NCBI GenBank assembly: GCA_041685645.1 | Contig: JAWLFI010000005.1 | Location: 1 to 35,545, forward strand | From: JAWLFI01 sp041685645 | Lineage (GTDB): Bacteria > Bacteroidota > Bacteroidia > Chitinophagales > Saprospiraceae | Direction of reading: 5' to 3' | Length of the DNA: 35,545 nt | Shown here: piece by piece, positions 8,463 to 15,676 of the stretch | How positions within the stretch are numbered: position 1 is the first letter of the stretch | How the letters are laid out: each line of letters opens with the position of its first letter | Program-made: the position numbers and the translations under genes | Notes under the pieces: generated by a model | Told to the model about the DNA's origin: nothing | The model's database searches: none | Seen by the model: only the letters and a program-made list of their open reading frames with translations

Positions 8463-9355
8463 ACTATATATCCTATGCCAAATAATACGACAAATAGTAA
8501 ACTTACCAATGCCATTTCTCTTAATAATCCGTCGATTTTTTCACTTTCCTCGTATCGGAACAACAAGTAGGCGATGCGTATGCAAAAGGGGAGCAGCAGT
8601 AAAAACCACCAGGCTCCACCTTCTTCAAACAAAGTGAATAGTGCTGCCGTCAGCAAGCCGCCGACTAAAAGGAAAAGATGGTATATTCTGGACCAATAAT
8701 GTCCCAAATATACCGCCAGAGTCTTTTTGCCCACTGATTGATCCGAGTCGATGTCACGCACGTTATTGATGTTGAGCACAGCGACGGCGAAAAACCCACA
8801 AGAGCTGGCGGGCAGCAACAGGCTGGCCGACAAGCTATGTGTTTGTAGATAATAGCTGCCCAAAACACCGATCCATCCAAAAAACAGAAAGACGGACAGG
8901 TCTCCCAGCCCCCAATATCCATAGGCACGCTTACCCAAAGTGTAGTGCAATGCGGCCCAAATGGCCAACAAACCCAAAGCCAAAAAACTCAAAAATATCC
9001 AGAGATTCGGCCGAGCGACTACAATTAATGCGATACCCGATAAAAAGCTCAACACCCCTACAACGCGAATCGCTCGCTGCATGGCAGCCGGCTGAATAAG
9101 TCCCAATTGTACTGTGCGCGAGGGTCCGGTGCGCTGATCTCCGTCAGCTCCCTTCTCATAGTCGCCTAAATCATTCGCTAGATTAGAAAGCAATTGCAGT
9201 AAAATAGCCGTCAATATCGCCAACCCGAGCACCCAGGCATCCACCTCTCCCTCTCTATATGCCAACACACCACCCATGCCGATGCAAGCCGCCGCCAGGG
9301 GAAAGGCACGGGGGCGAGAGGCTCTCACCCAATAAGAAAAGGGTATTCTACTCAT
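8459..9355 (-). CDS. menA: 1,4-dihydroxy-2-naphthoate polyprenyltransferase (menaquinone biosynthesis)
   Basis: This 298-residue UbiA-superfamily membrane enzyme attaches the polyprenyl chain to 1,4-dihydroxy-2-naphthoate, the membrane step of menaquinone synthesis. Several transmembrane helices are evident. The two Asp-rich prenyl-diphosphate/Mg motifs are present: NDLGDYEKGADGD starting at Asn61, and NNVRDIDSD at about 197-205. The segment DQRTGPSRTVQLGLI following the first motif is characteristic of MenA. Its ATG lies inside the end of the TonB-dependent receptor gene (8-nt overlap) and its end overlaps the next gene, so it is embedded in a transport operon rather than a men cluster. No other men gene is in the window. 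Confidence 0.92.
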   Translation of the reverse strand: MSRIPFSYWVRASRPRAFPLAAACIGMGGVLAYREGEVDAWVLGLAILTAILLQLLSNLANDLGDYEKGADGDQRTGPSRTVQLGLIQPAAMQRAIRVVGVLSFLSGIALIVVARPNLWIFLSFLALGLLAIWAALHYTLGKRAYGYWGLGDLSVFLFFGWIGVLGSYYLQTHSLSASLLLPASSCGFFAVAVLNINNVRDIDSDQSVGKKTLAVYLGHYWSRIYHLFLLVGGLLTAALFTLFEEGGAWWFLLLLPFCIRIAYLLFRYEESEKIDGLLREMALVSLLFVVLFGIGYIV

Positions 9356-12122
9356 ATCTCACACTCAGATAATACATACTTCCAATCATCGGAGCTCCAT
9401 AAATCGTAATATATTCTTGTCGGAACACATTACTCGCTCCAATTTTTAATGTGGTGCGCCACTCCGGAAGCGCAAAACTCACAGACACATCCGATGTATT
9501 AAATGAAGGAATCAGCGCTTCTCCGAAATTGCTGAAGTAGTTGTACGAACTATTGTATCTAAAATTATAATGCGCGCCCCATCGATCATTCGGCCCCAGT
9601 CGTTTGGCAGAGAGGGTGGCTGTTGCCCTATGCTCGGGCAAATTGAACTGCAGGCTGCGCAAAAAAGCTGCTTTATCCGCCGCGCGGTCCTCTACATTCG
9701 GGTCGGGCTCGTAATCCGGACTGTCATAGCCGTTCCAATCGTAGGTCAATCCCAGAGAAATATTTTGCCACAGCACATAATCGAGTCCCAATCCGGCACC
9801 ATAGCCCACAACGGTTTCCTCTCGATTTTGACGAATTGCAAAAATTTGAAAGTCTTCCGGATGCTCCTCCGGTTGAAAGACTACGTTGGGCCGATTGATG
9901 AAGTTCTGATACTGAGTTCCGTAAGCAGAAAGATCAATGTACAGGCGATTATTCACATGCGTGCGATAGCCCAGCTCCAGACTGCTGTTGCGCTCGGGCT
10001 GCAGCGCACCATACCCGCGACCGTCCTGCTCCAAAATATCCAGCATTTCATATTCAGTGCCACTGGGCCCGCGATAAACAAAGTTGTCCAGAGACCGCCG
10101 CGCCGTTCCTATATTCGTAAAAGTGGATGTGAGCTGCAGTCGGAAGAATCCCTCCTGAATGCTGGGGTTGCGAAAACCAGTCAGATAGGAGGCTCTGAAT
10201 ATGTGATCGCGTTCCTTACCCGCCTTGAGCACAGCAGTGAGGCGTGGCGACCAATTGAGTTGATAATCCGTCTGTTTGTCGGCACGCAGTGCCGCCGTGA
10301 GCCGCAGGCGGCGATTAATGAACTCCCTGGAGGCCTGGGCATAGCCCGCCATTTGATTGACGATAATCGGCTCGCCGAAGCCAAGGGGCCCGTCGTTGTA
10401 AAACGCTCCTTCACTATCTACCTGAATGCGGCGATAATTCATACCGACTTGTAATTTGAAGGGCAGTTGCTCCTCAAAATCGTAGTCCAAATCCACATTG
10501 GTATAGCTCGAATAATCCACCGCTTGAGATCCGGCGATGAGCGTAGAATTCAAACCCGAGTAATCCGTATTTCGGGAAGTTGCTGCCAGAGCTGCCTGAA
10601 AGTCCTGCGGATTGAACTCCTCTCCGCCCGGCAAAAACCGATCGGCAAAAGTGCGCGCCGCTTGCAAGGAACCGCTGCGCTGATATTCGGAGGAAAAATC
10701 AGCCGCCCACAAATCGTTGGGGCGCAGTGCTTGTTGAATCGCACTGGCCGCGTTGGCCGCCGACCAGGAGCCCCTGTAGTTGTCTAATTTGTGCCGATAA
10801 ACGCGCCCCGTAAACCCTTTATACGTGGTGCGCAATAAGTGCATGCGTTGCAGGTAATCGAATTGGGGAAAGGTGGAACTACTCCGAATCATCCAGTCGC
10901 TGTATGAATGCTTATAAGTGTATTCCCATTCCCAGTCCTCGGTCGGTCGATAGAAAAAAGAGAAATTGCCCCGAAAAGACTCCATCTCATTATTATTTAC
11001 TTCCGGTATGGTAAAGAGGTCTTTTTCCCGAATTCCCGTCCGTGTAAGCGGCGGCCCCTGAAGCATCAGGGTGTCATTGCCCGGTCCAACCAAAAAATCT
11101 ACCCCCGGCACGATACCCACGCCATTACCGTATTCATTTCCCAGACTGTGCACGCCATCATGAGCGATGTAGCCCTCTTCCGGCGGCCGATCCGGAAAAT
11201 CGCCCCGGTCATCGTAGCGGCCCGCGGGAATGCGGTGGCTTTGATCATCGCCGATCCAGTCGTGATACTGCCGAAAGCTCAAGTCCATTTTGAAGGCGAA
11301 TTTCTCCGAAAACAGATGGGCCAGACGAAAATCCTGCTCAAAATACGGGTTCGTTCCCGCCGCGTCCTGCACCGTCACCCCAGCTTTTGTTTGGAAACTA
11401 AACCCGGGGAAATCAAAGGGATTCTTCGAGCTAAAGCGCAACACTCCGTTGAAAGCATCCGATCCGTATAAAGCGGAAGCGGCACCATGCACCAATTCCA
11501 CTGATGACAGATCCAAATCCGAGACCCCCATCGTATTGGCAATCGCCAGCCCTATGGGATTCGTCATATCAAAGCCATCCATTTGCTGCTTGAACCGGAA
11601 GTTGCCGGGATCTGAAAACCCCCTCGTATTGTAGGATGGAAGGGACAGACTCGACGTCTGCGCCTGAATACCCCGCATAGACTGCACCGATTCATAGGCA
11701 TTGACCCCGCCCATACTCTTGAGCTCCGCACCCGACAGTTTATAAATGGCCACGGGCGCCTCCATAATTTTTTCTCCATAACGCGATGCACTCACCACCA
11801 CCTGATCCAGGCTACTCGCCATGCTTTCCAATCTGATATTCAGGTCCGACACGGCCTTATCCAGTTCTATTTTTTCATCTCTGTACCCGATGGCAGAAAC
11901 CAATAATACGTAGGGCGGTTGTTGTTCTGTCGTCAATTCGAAGGTTCCCTCTTTATCCGTCGAGGTGCCTATTGTCGTACCCGCTATAGCCACATTTACA
12001 TCTGACAAGACTTCACTACCGTCAGTAACCTTGCCGCTCAAGGTCACCTCTTGTGCAACCCCCAATGAGAGCCAGAAGCTCAATAAGATAAATCCAAAGC
12101 ATTTTCGCATAGCAAAACTCAT
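9348..12122 (-). CDS. TonB-dependent outer-membrane receptor with carboxypeptidase-regulatory-like domain
   Basis: This 924-residue receptor is predicted to import a ligand across the outer membrane using TonB energy. In order it has a signal peptide (about 1-23, ending GVAQ), a CarboxypepD_reg-like beta-sandwich (about 25-105; VTLSGKVTDGSEVL ... LLVSAIGYRDEKIEL), a plug domain (about 110-230; SYNTRGFSDPGN, LVHGAASALYGSDAFNGVL) and a large beta-barrel with many Tyr/Asn/Asp-rich strands, ending in the aromatic strand IGSMYYLSVRYE. No SusD partner is present, so this is not a standard SusC/D glycan system. A second possible start (Met5) would give a slightly shorter signal peptide. As first gene of the menA/DUF3311/symporter operon, it may supply the outer-membrane step for the solute taken up by the symporter. 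Confidence 0.94.
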   Translation of the reverse strand: MSFAMRKCFGFILLSFWLSLGVAQEVTLSGKVTDGSEVLSDVNVAIAGTTIGTSTDKEGTFELTTEQQPPYVLLVSAIGYRDEKIELDKAVSDLNIRLESMASSLDQVVVSASRYGEKIMEAPVAIYKLSGAELKSMGGVNAYESVQSMRGIQAQTSSLSLPSYNTRGFSDPGNFRFKQQMDGFDMTNPIGLAIANTMGVSDLDLSSVELVHGAASALYGSDAFNGVLRFSSKNPFDFPGFSFQTKAGVTVQDAAGTNPYFEQDFRLAHLFSEKFAFKMDLSFRQYHDWIGDDQSHRIPAGRYDDRGDFPDRPPEEGYIAHDGVHSLGNEYGNGVGIVPGVDFLVGPGNDTLMLQGPPLTRTGIREKDLFTIPEVNNNEMESFRGNFSFFYRPTEDWEWEYTYKHSYSDWMIRSSSTFPQFDYLQRMHLLRTTYKGFTGRVYRHKLDNYRGSWSAANAASAIQQALRPNDLWAADFSSEYQRSGSLQAARTFADRFLPGGEEFNPQDFQAALAATSRNTDYSGLNSTLIAGSQAVDYSSYTNVDLDYDFEEQLPFKLQVGMNYRRIQVDSEGAFYNDGPLGFGEPIIVNQMAGYAQASREFINRRLRLTAALRADKQTDYQLNWSPRLTAVLKAGKERDHIFRASYLTGFRNPSIQEGFFRLQLTSTFTNIGTARRSLDNFVYRGPSGTEYEMLDILEQDGRGYGALQPERNSSLELGYRTHVNNRLYIDLSAYGTQYQNFINRPNVVFQPEEHPEDFQIFAIRQNREETVVGYGAGLGLDYVLWQNISLGLTYDWNGYDSPDYEPDPNVEDRAADKAAFLRSLQFNLPEHRATATLSAKRLGPNDRWGAHYNFRYNSSYNYFSNFGEALIPSFNTSDVSVSFALPEWRTTLKIGASNVFRQEYITIYGAPMIGSMYYLSVRYE

Positions 12123-12142
12123 TCCACTAAAAATTTATTAAG

Positions 12143-12172
12143 CAAAATTAACCTTTATCTCCATCAATACAA
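12143..12172 (-). promoter_or_regulatory. Predicted promoter of the receptor-menA-symporter operon
   Basis: On the minus strand a TTG (12172-12170) is followed after 19 bp by TAATTTTG (12150-12143), an exact TAnnTTTG -7 element. Transcription would start near 12139, leaving a short leader of about 17 nt before the ATG at 12122. Spacing and composition match the Bacteroidota -33/-7 promoter; the -33 box is only a partial match. Confidence 0.5.
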
Positions 12173-12346
12173 GATGCCCTGCCATTTGTTCGCCAGCCCC
12201 CTTTATTTACTGCACTAAACCCCTGTCTGTGCCGCCCTTTCAGCCTTTATTTTTGATTAATTTTTCGCCCCCTTTGGTTAGTGTTTGCTTTCCAAGACCT
12301 GACCTCAACATTCTCTATCATCAAGTTTATGAATCATGTGGTTTAG

Positions 12347-12515
12347 TTGTTTTGGCGGGCGTGCCCCCTCGCTCGTCCTTCGGCCGGCTCGGGGTCGGTC
12401 CCCTCCGGAGTACCGTGCTCGAGAGGCGTAAAATATTTTACGCCTCTTCTTCGCACCGCACCCCCTGCGGCGGTGCGCCCTCCGGGCACCTCACGCTTGC
12501 GCTCTCCGAGCGCTT
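12347..12515 (-). repeat. Palindromic framework repeat, copy R4 (reverse orientation)
   Basis: Read on the minus strand, this shares blocks with R3: GTGAGG near the start, GGGCGC, an ACGG/AC block after the central hairpin, CCGACCCC and GGGGGCAC. The central hairpin is a perfect 26-bp palindrome at 12422-12447 with an AT-rich core, unlike the GC-rich hairpins of other copies. A second stem (CGCACC at 12452-12457 with GGTGCG at 12472-12477) lies on one side. The outer hairpin near 12363-12395 is imperfect. Strong local GC skew against surrounding AT-rich DNA also sets it apart. Open frames running across it are incidental. Confidence 0.7.
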
Positions 12516-12665
12516 TCCCCGGTAGTATCATTCGTTCGTTGCATTGTATGAAATTCCGTCACGTTGTTAAGATGGTGCCGGAACAAGTGCGGAAGCCTTG
12601 ACTCCGGGTAGGTAACGGTAGGGTAGTGAAAAATACTGGAGTGGAACGCGGTATTCGCCACATTC

Positions 12666-12805
12666 GCGTCAGCGATGAGCAAGGCCATCCGCCAGCCGGC
12701 GGATGGGTCCAAGCCCTGCCCAATAGTCGATTGGGCAGGGCGCAGGACCGATAGCCTGGATCGTAGCGACCCCCGCGCCGGCCGGCGCGGGGGTGACGCC
12801 CAAAT
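12666..12805 (+). repeat. Palindromic framework repeat, copy R2
   Basis: This is the most complete copy. Three hairpins are separated by framework sequence. The first has 9-bp arms at 12685-12693 and 12698-12706. The second has 12-bp arms at 12713-12724 and 12730-12741. The third is a 26-bp perfect palindrome at 12769-12794 centred on CCGG|CCGG. The framework includes GCGTCAGCGATGAGCAAGG, AGGACCGATAGCCTGGATCG and the tail GACGCCCAAAT, which is identical to R1. It ends 60 bp from the stop codon of the SQR gene. No reading frame here is believable. Confidence 0.8.
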
Positions 12806-12865
12806 CATTAAAAAAATAGGCTAAAAACAGATATAACTGACAGCCCGGGACTCAATATAGGGAGC

Positions 12866-14122
12866 CTACAGTCGTCCCTGCAACATGTGATTCCAATATA
12901 GGTAGGGGAGGCCGTATTTCTTGAGTAGCCACATGCTGTACCGCTCTTTGGTGGTATCGACAAAAGTGGAGATGAGCGGGTCGCTATCGCGTACATTATC
13001 GTACTTGAATTCTGCGAGTACCATGGAACCATAGCCGGTCACCAGCGGGCAGCTGGAGTAGCCTTCGTATTTTGAAGCGCTCAATTTTTGATGCTCCTTG
13101 AGTTCCATGATGTTGTCCACTACAACAGGGGCTTGTTTTCTAATCGCGGCCCCGGTCTTAGCTGTAGGGAGGCCGGCGGCATCACCTAATATAAATACAT
13201 TCTCGTAGGTTTTGTGCTGTAGGGTGTTGATATCTACTTCGCCAAATCCTTTATTGGGCCCATCTGCATAAACCAGGTCCGAATTTCTCAAAAAGTCGGG
13301 CGCTTTTTGCGGGGGCGCAGTATGCAACATATCGAAAGGTAAAATGAGGTGATCGCCTTGAATCATTTTTTCACCGAGGCTGTCGTCTAACTCAATATTC
13401 GCCTTTTCTACGTCCGTGATCTTAAATGTGATGGTTTGATTGGGTCCATCTATGGCCACGGGCTTGTGAAAGGGTTTGAAATATATATTTCGTTCCTCGA
13501 TGATTTTATTGAGCGTTTTGGCGAAATCTTCAACTCCGAAAATCACTGTGCCCGGCGTGGCAAACACCACATTTACGTCATCTCTTACTCCTTGTTTTCT
13601 AAAATAATGTTCTGACAGATACATAATTTTCTGCGGTGCCCCTCCACACTTGAAGGCGGCGCCGGGCTGAGTAAATACTGCCTGTCCTTTTTTTGTGTTT
13701 TGCAGGACCCGCCAGGTATGCCTGGGGTCAGTGTACACGCTGCACACGCCATTTTGGCCGAGGGTTTCTTTCAGGCCCTCAATTTGCTCCAGGTCGTTGA
13801 TCAAACCCGGAGAAACAATTAAATAATCATAGGTGTAAGATCCGGATTCGGCGGTTTCGACCTGATTGGTTTTTGGATTGAGGCCTGTAGCCTTGTCCTG
13901 AATCCACTCTACGCCTTTGGGGATGTACCGCTTCTCTTCGCGAATGGTTTTTTCATAGTCATACGTGCCGGCGCCGACTAATGTCCAGGCGGGTTGATAA
14001 TAGTGCTTGTCCGAGGGCTCTATGATCGCGATGTCTAAAGATTTGTCCTTTCGCTTGAGCTGAGCTGCGGTCATAATGCCTCCGGTACCGCCCCCAATGA
14101 TAAGAATTTGATGATGTCCCAT
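12866..14122 (-). CDS. sqr: Sulfide:quinone oxidoreductase, type II (SQOR-like)
   Basis: This 418-residue FAD flavoprotein is predicted to oxidise sulfide to sulfane sulfur and reduce the membrane quinone, here presumably menaquinone. The N-terminal FAD-binding motif is GGGTGG (residues 10-15), followed by HYYQPAWTLVGAG (40-52), a signature of the mitochondrial SQOR/type II branch. Both redox cysteines are present: Cys159 in FKCGGAPQKIMYLSE and Cys358 in YSSCPLVTGYG. A second FAD/quinone-side motif, VFILGDAAGLPTAKTGAA, is at 309-326, and the C-terminus (KYGLPYLYWNHMLQGRL) is typical. The gene is divergent from a Crp/Fnr regulator. A palindromic operator and -7 element lie upstream (14146-14189). 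No persulfide dioxygenase gene is in the window. Confidence 0.93.
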   Translation of the reverse strand: MGHHQILIIGGGTGGIMTAAQLKRKDKSLDIAIIEPSDKHYYQPAWTLVGAGTYDYEKTIREEKRYIPKGVEWIQDKATGLNPKTNQVETAESGSYTYDYLIVSPGLINDLEQIEGLKETLGQNGVCSVYTDPRHTWRVLQNTKKGQAVFTQPGAAFKCGGAPQKIMYLSEHYFRKQGVRDDVNVVFATPGTVIFGVEDFAKTLNKIIEERNIYFKPFHKPVAIDGPNQTITFKITDVEKANIELDDSLGEKMIQGDHLILPFDMLHTAPPQKAPDFLRNSDLVYADGPNKGFGEVDINTLQHKTYENVFILGDAAGLPTAKTGAAIRKQAPVVVDNIMELKEHQKLSASKYEGYSSCPLVTGYGSMVLAEFKYDNVRDSDPLISTFVDTTKERYSMWLLKKYGLPYLYWNHMLQGRL

Positions 14123-14145
14123 GATTTTGGTTGTTTGATTCCTTT

Positions 14146-14153
14146 TAAAGATA
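14146..14153 (-). promoter_or_regulatory. -7 element of the SQR gene
   Basis: On the minus strand this reads TATCTTTA, 7 of 8 against TAnnTTTG, 24 bp before the SQR ATG. No -33 box is visible upstream; instead a palindromic operator centred at 14182.5 sits 36.5 bp from the promoter-distal end of this element, exactly as in the rhodanese promoter. This suggests an activator-dependent promoter. Confidence 0.5.
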
Positions 14154-14175
14154 ACTAAAAATGACTTAGCATTGG

Positions 14176-14189
14176 GTGACAGTTGTCAC
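14176..14189. promoter_or_regulatory. Crp/Fnr-type operator in the SQR promoter
   Basis: This is a 14-bp inverted repeat, GTGACA-GT-TGTCAC, with perfect 6-bp arms. In the classical frame it reads GGTGA-N6-TCACA, 9 of 10 matches to the Crp consensus TGTGA-N6-TCACA. It lies between SQR and the divergent Crp/Fnr gene. The same palindrome pattern occurs at 15203-15216, so the regulator encoded next door is the obvious candidate ligand. Its position near -40 of the inferred SQR start suggests class II activation. The rest of the 350-bp gap holds only a lone half site, TGTCAC at 14367-14372. Confidence 0.6.
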
Positions 14190-14473
14190 ACAAGGCAGTT
14201 ACCGCAGCCCTTTTTAATGCTGTCCTTCCGGTCGAATGCGCAGACGAAGGCGAAGCTGAATGTTTTACTCGGTCGTTCACAGGCTCACCTCTTATTCGAG
14301 CCATTATGGGTCGTTGACTCCGTACATCTATACAATTTCAAGAAACCTGTGCTTTTCAGAGGTGTTTGTCACTCACAATTCCCAATCAATGTCCTGAGAT
14401 GCTCATTCCGGGATCAGATAAGGGTGAAGTTCTGGAATTTTGCTTATTTTACGATTGGAACAATACTCCTTCT

Positions 14474-15112
14474 ATGATCCCATTAGACGAACTCCGCCAT
14501 ATGATTCCCGCCATTGCTGACATGAAACTGTTGGAAGAAATCAGCAAGCAGGGGCAGCTTCGGCACTTTACAGCCGGGGAATGGATTATGGAGCCCGGTC
14601 AATATATGAATTCCGTTCCCATTGTCATTGAGGGAAGTGTGAAAATTCTTCGGCCAGACATCGATGGAAAGGAAGTATTTCTCTATTATCTAAATCCGGG
14701 AGATACTTGCGCCCTCTCACTCACCTGTTGCAATGCCAATTTGCCCAGCGAAATTCGCGCAGAGGCAGAAGAGGACACGACGATTATTGCCGTTCCCCTA
14801 AAGGCGCACAATGATTGGTCGCGACAATACAGTCAGTGGAAAGAGTTTGTCGCCCTGACCTATCAAAATCGATTTCAGGAATTACTTCGAGCGATTGACG
14901 ACATTGCGTTCAAGAACATGGACGAGCGTCTGCTCTCTTATTTGACGACGAAATCCTCCCATACCAATTCGCGAATCTTGCGAGTTACTCATAGTGATAT
15001 TGCTCGCGAATTAGGTACTTCCAGAGAAGTCATTTCCCGCTTGCTCAAGAAGTTGGAAACCGAGGGTTTGGTTCAATTGGGCAGAAACCGCGTGGAGTTG
15101 ATGGACAAGTAG
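14474..15112 (+). CDS. Crp/Fnr family transcriptional regulator of the sulfide locus
   Basis: This 212-residue regulator has an N-terminal cyclic-nucleotide-binding-type sensor domain (about 15-125; AGEWIMEPGQYMNSVPIVIEG) and a C-terminal Crp-type winged helix (about 145-212; THSDIARELGTSREVISRLL is the recognition helix-turn-helix). The Fnr iron-sulfur cysteine pattern at the N-terminus is absent, so it is not an oxygen-sensing Fnr. Three cysteines cluster at 79, 85 and 86 (TCALSLTCCNA), a plausible thiol or persulfide sensor; this is inference. I chose the ATG at 14474 because the frame upstream (to 14366) encodes nothing Crp-like. It lies between SQR and rhodanese/peroxiredoxin genes, two of whose promoters carry a shared operator. 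Confidence 0.88.
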   Translation: MIPLDELRHMIPAIADMKLLEEISKQGQLRHFTAGEWIMEPGQYMNSVPIVIEGSVKILRPDIDGKEVFLYYLNPGDTCALSLTCCNANLPSEIRAEAEEDTTIIAVPLKAHNDWSRQYSQWKEFVALTYQNRFQELLRAIDDIAFKNMDERLLSYLTTKSSHTNSRILRVTHSDIARELGTSREVISRLLKKLETEGLVQLGRNRVELMDK

Positions 15113-15202
15113 CCGCTCCCCCTTTCTAATCCTAATCTTTCTTGGTCTCCGATGTGCTTTACGCCTGTCCGTTGATCCTATCTATTACAAATTCTTCCTT
15201 TT

Positions 15203-15216
15203 GTAACATCGGTCAC
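15203..15216. promoter_or_regulatory. Crp/Fnr-type operator in the rhodanese promoter
   Basis: GTAACA-TC-GGTCAC is the same palindrome as at 14176-14189, agreeing with GTrACA-nn-kGTCAC at 10 of 12 arm positions. Its centre (15209.5) is 36.5 bp from the last base of the -7 element at 15239-15246, identical to the spacing in the SQR promoter. It is likely bound by the Crp/Fnr protein encoded just upstream. Confidence 0.6.
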
Positions 15217-15238
15217 GGACAAGCGACACAGCCTGCTA

Positions 15239-15246
15239 TATCTTTG
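15239..15246 (+). promoter_or_regulatory. -7 element of the rhodanese-peroxiredoxin transcript
   Basis: TATCTTTG matches the Bacteroidota TAnnTTTG consensus exactly, 17 bp before the rhodanese ATG. No TTTG is found at the usual -33 spacing, in keeping with activation from the operator at 15203-15216. Confidence 0.6.
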
Positions 15247-15263
15247 TATCAAAATGAAAACAA

Positions 15264-15605
15264 ATGTTTGGAATATTCAATAGAACCGAAAAAAAGTATA
15301 AAGATATCCCCGCCTCCGAGTTTCAGAAAATGGCCGAGAGCAGAAAGGATGTCAAAATTGTTGATGTAAGATCTGAAATGGAATATCGAAGTGGTAAAAT
15401 AAAGGGAGCCCAACTCATGAGTATGATGTCGGCAAGCTTCAAAGACCAATTGCTGCAATTGCCCAGGGACCATGCCATTTTACTCTATTGCCGATCGGGC
15501 AATCGCAGTGGTGTGGCCGCCCAAATACTGGGTGATGCCGGGTATTCCGAGGTGTACAACCTGCAGGGGGGATTGCTTGCCTGGAGTGGACCCATCGAAG
15601 CATAA
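15264..15605 (+). CDS. Single-domain rhodanese (sulfurtransferase)
   Basis: This 113-residue cytoplasmic rhodanese is expected to carry or transfer sulfane sulfur as a cysteine persulfide. The catalytic Cys76 sits in the active-site loop CRSGNRSG (76-83). The other family landmarks are IVDVRSEMEYRSGKIKGA (CH2A/GHIxGA-like motif) and the C-terminal VYNLQGGLLAWSG. It resembles GlpE/PspE-type stand-alone domains in length. It follows the Crp/Fnr gene after 150 bp with its own promoter and operator, and precedes the peroxiredoxin by 71 bp. Together with SQR this suggests handling of persulfide produced by sulfide oxidation, but the acceptor (sulfite, glutathione analogue, protein) is not evident. 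Confidence 0.92.
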   Translation: MFGIFNRTEKKYKDIPASEFQKMAESRKDVKIVDVRSEMEYRSGKIKGAQLMSMMSASFKDQLLQLPRDHAILLYCRSGNRSGVAAQILGDAGYSEVYNLQGGLLAWSGPIEA

Positions 15606-15676
15606 TCAAAACATTCGCCGTTGGCTTCCCGGTATTTTGGAAGTCATATTTTTCATTCACAAAAACAATATATATC

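Noticed and set aside
9570..10454. Plus-strand frame of 294 codons inside the TonB receptor gene
   Set aside because: It is antisense to a clearly coding receptor barrel and has no protein-like features.
12422..12794. CRISPR array
   Set aside because: The palindromes are not regularly spaced identical repeats, their sequences differ, and no cas genes are present.
12229..12808. Several open frames across repeats R4 and R2
   Set aside because: They are rich in Arg, Pro and Gly from GC-rich palindromes, and both strands are open; no family resemblance or ribosome-binding site.
14366..14473. Longer N-terminus for the Crp/Fnr regulator
   Set aside because: The 36 extra residues do not fit the family, and the ATG at 14474 gives a standard-length protein.
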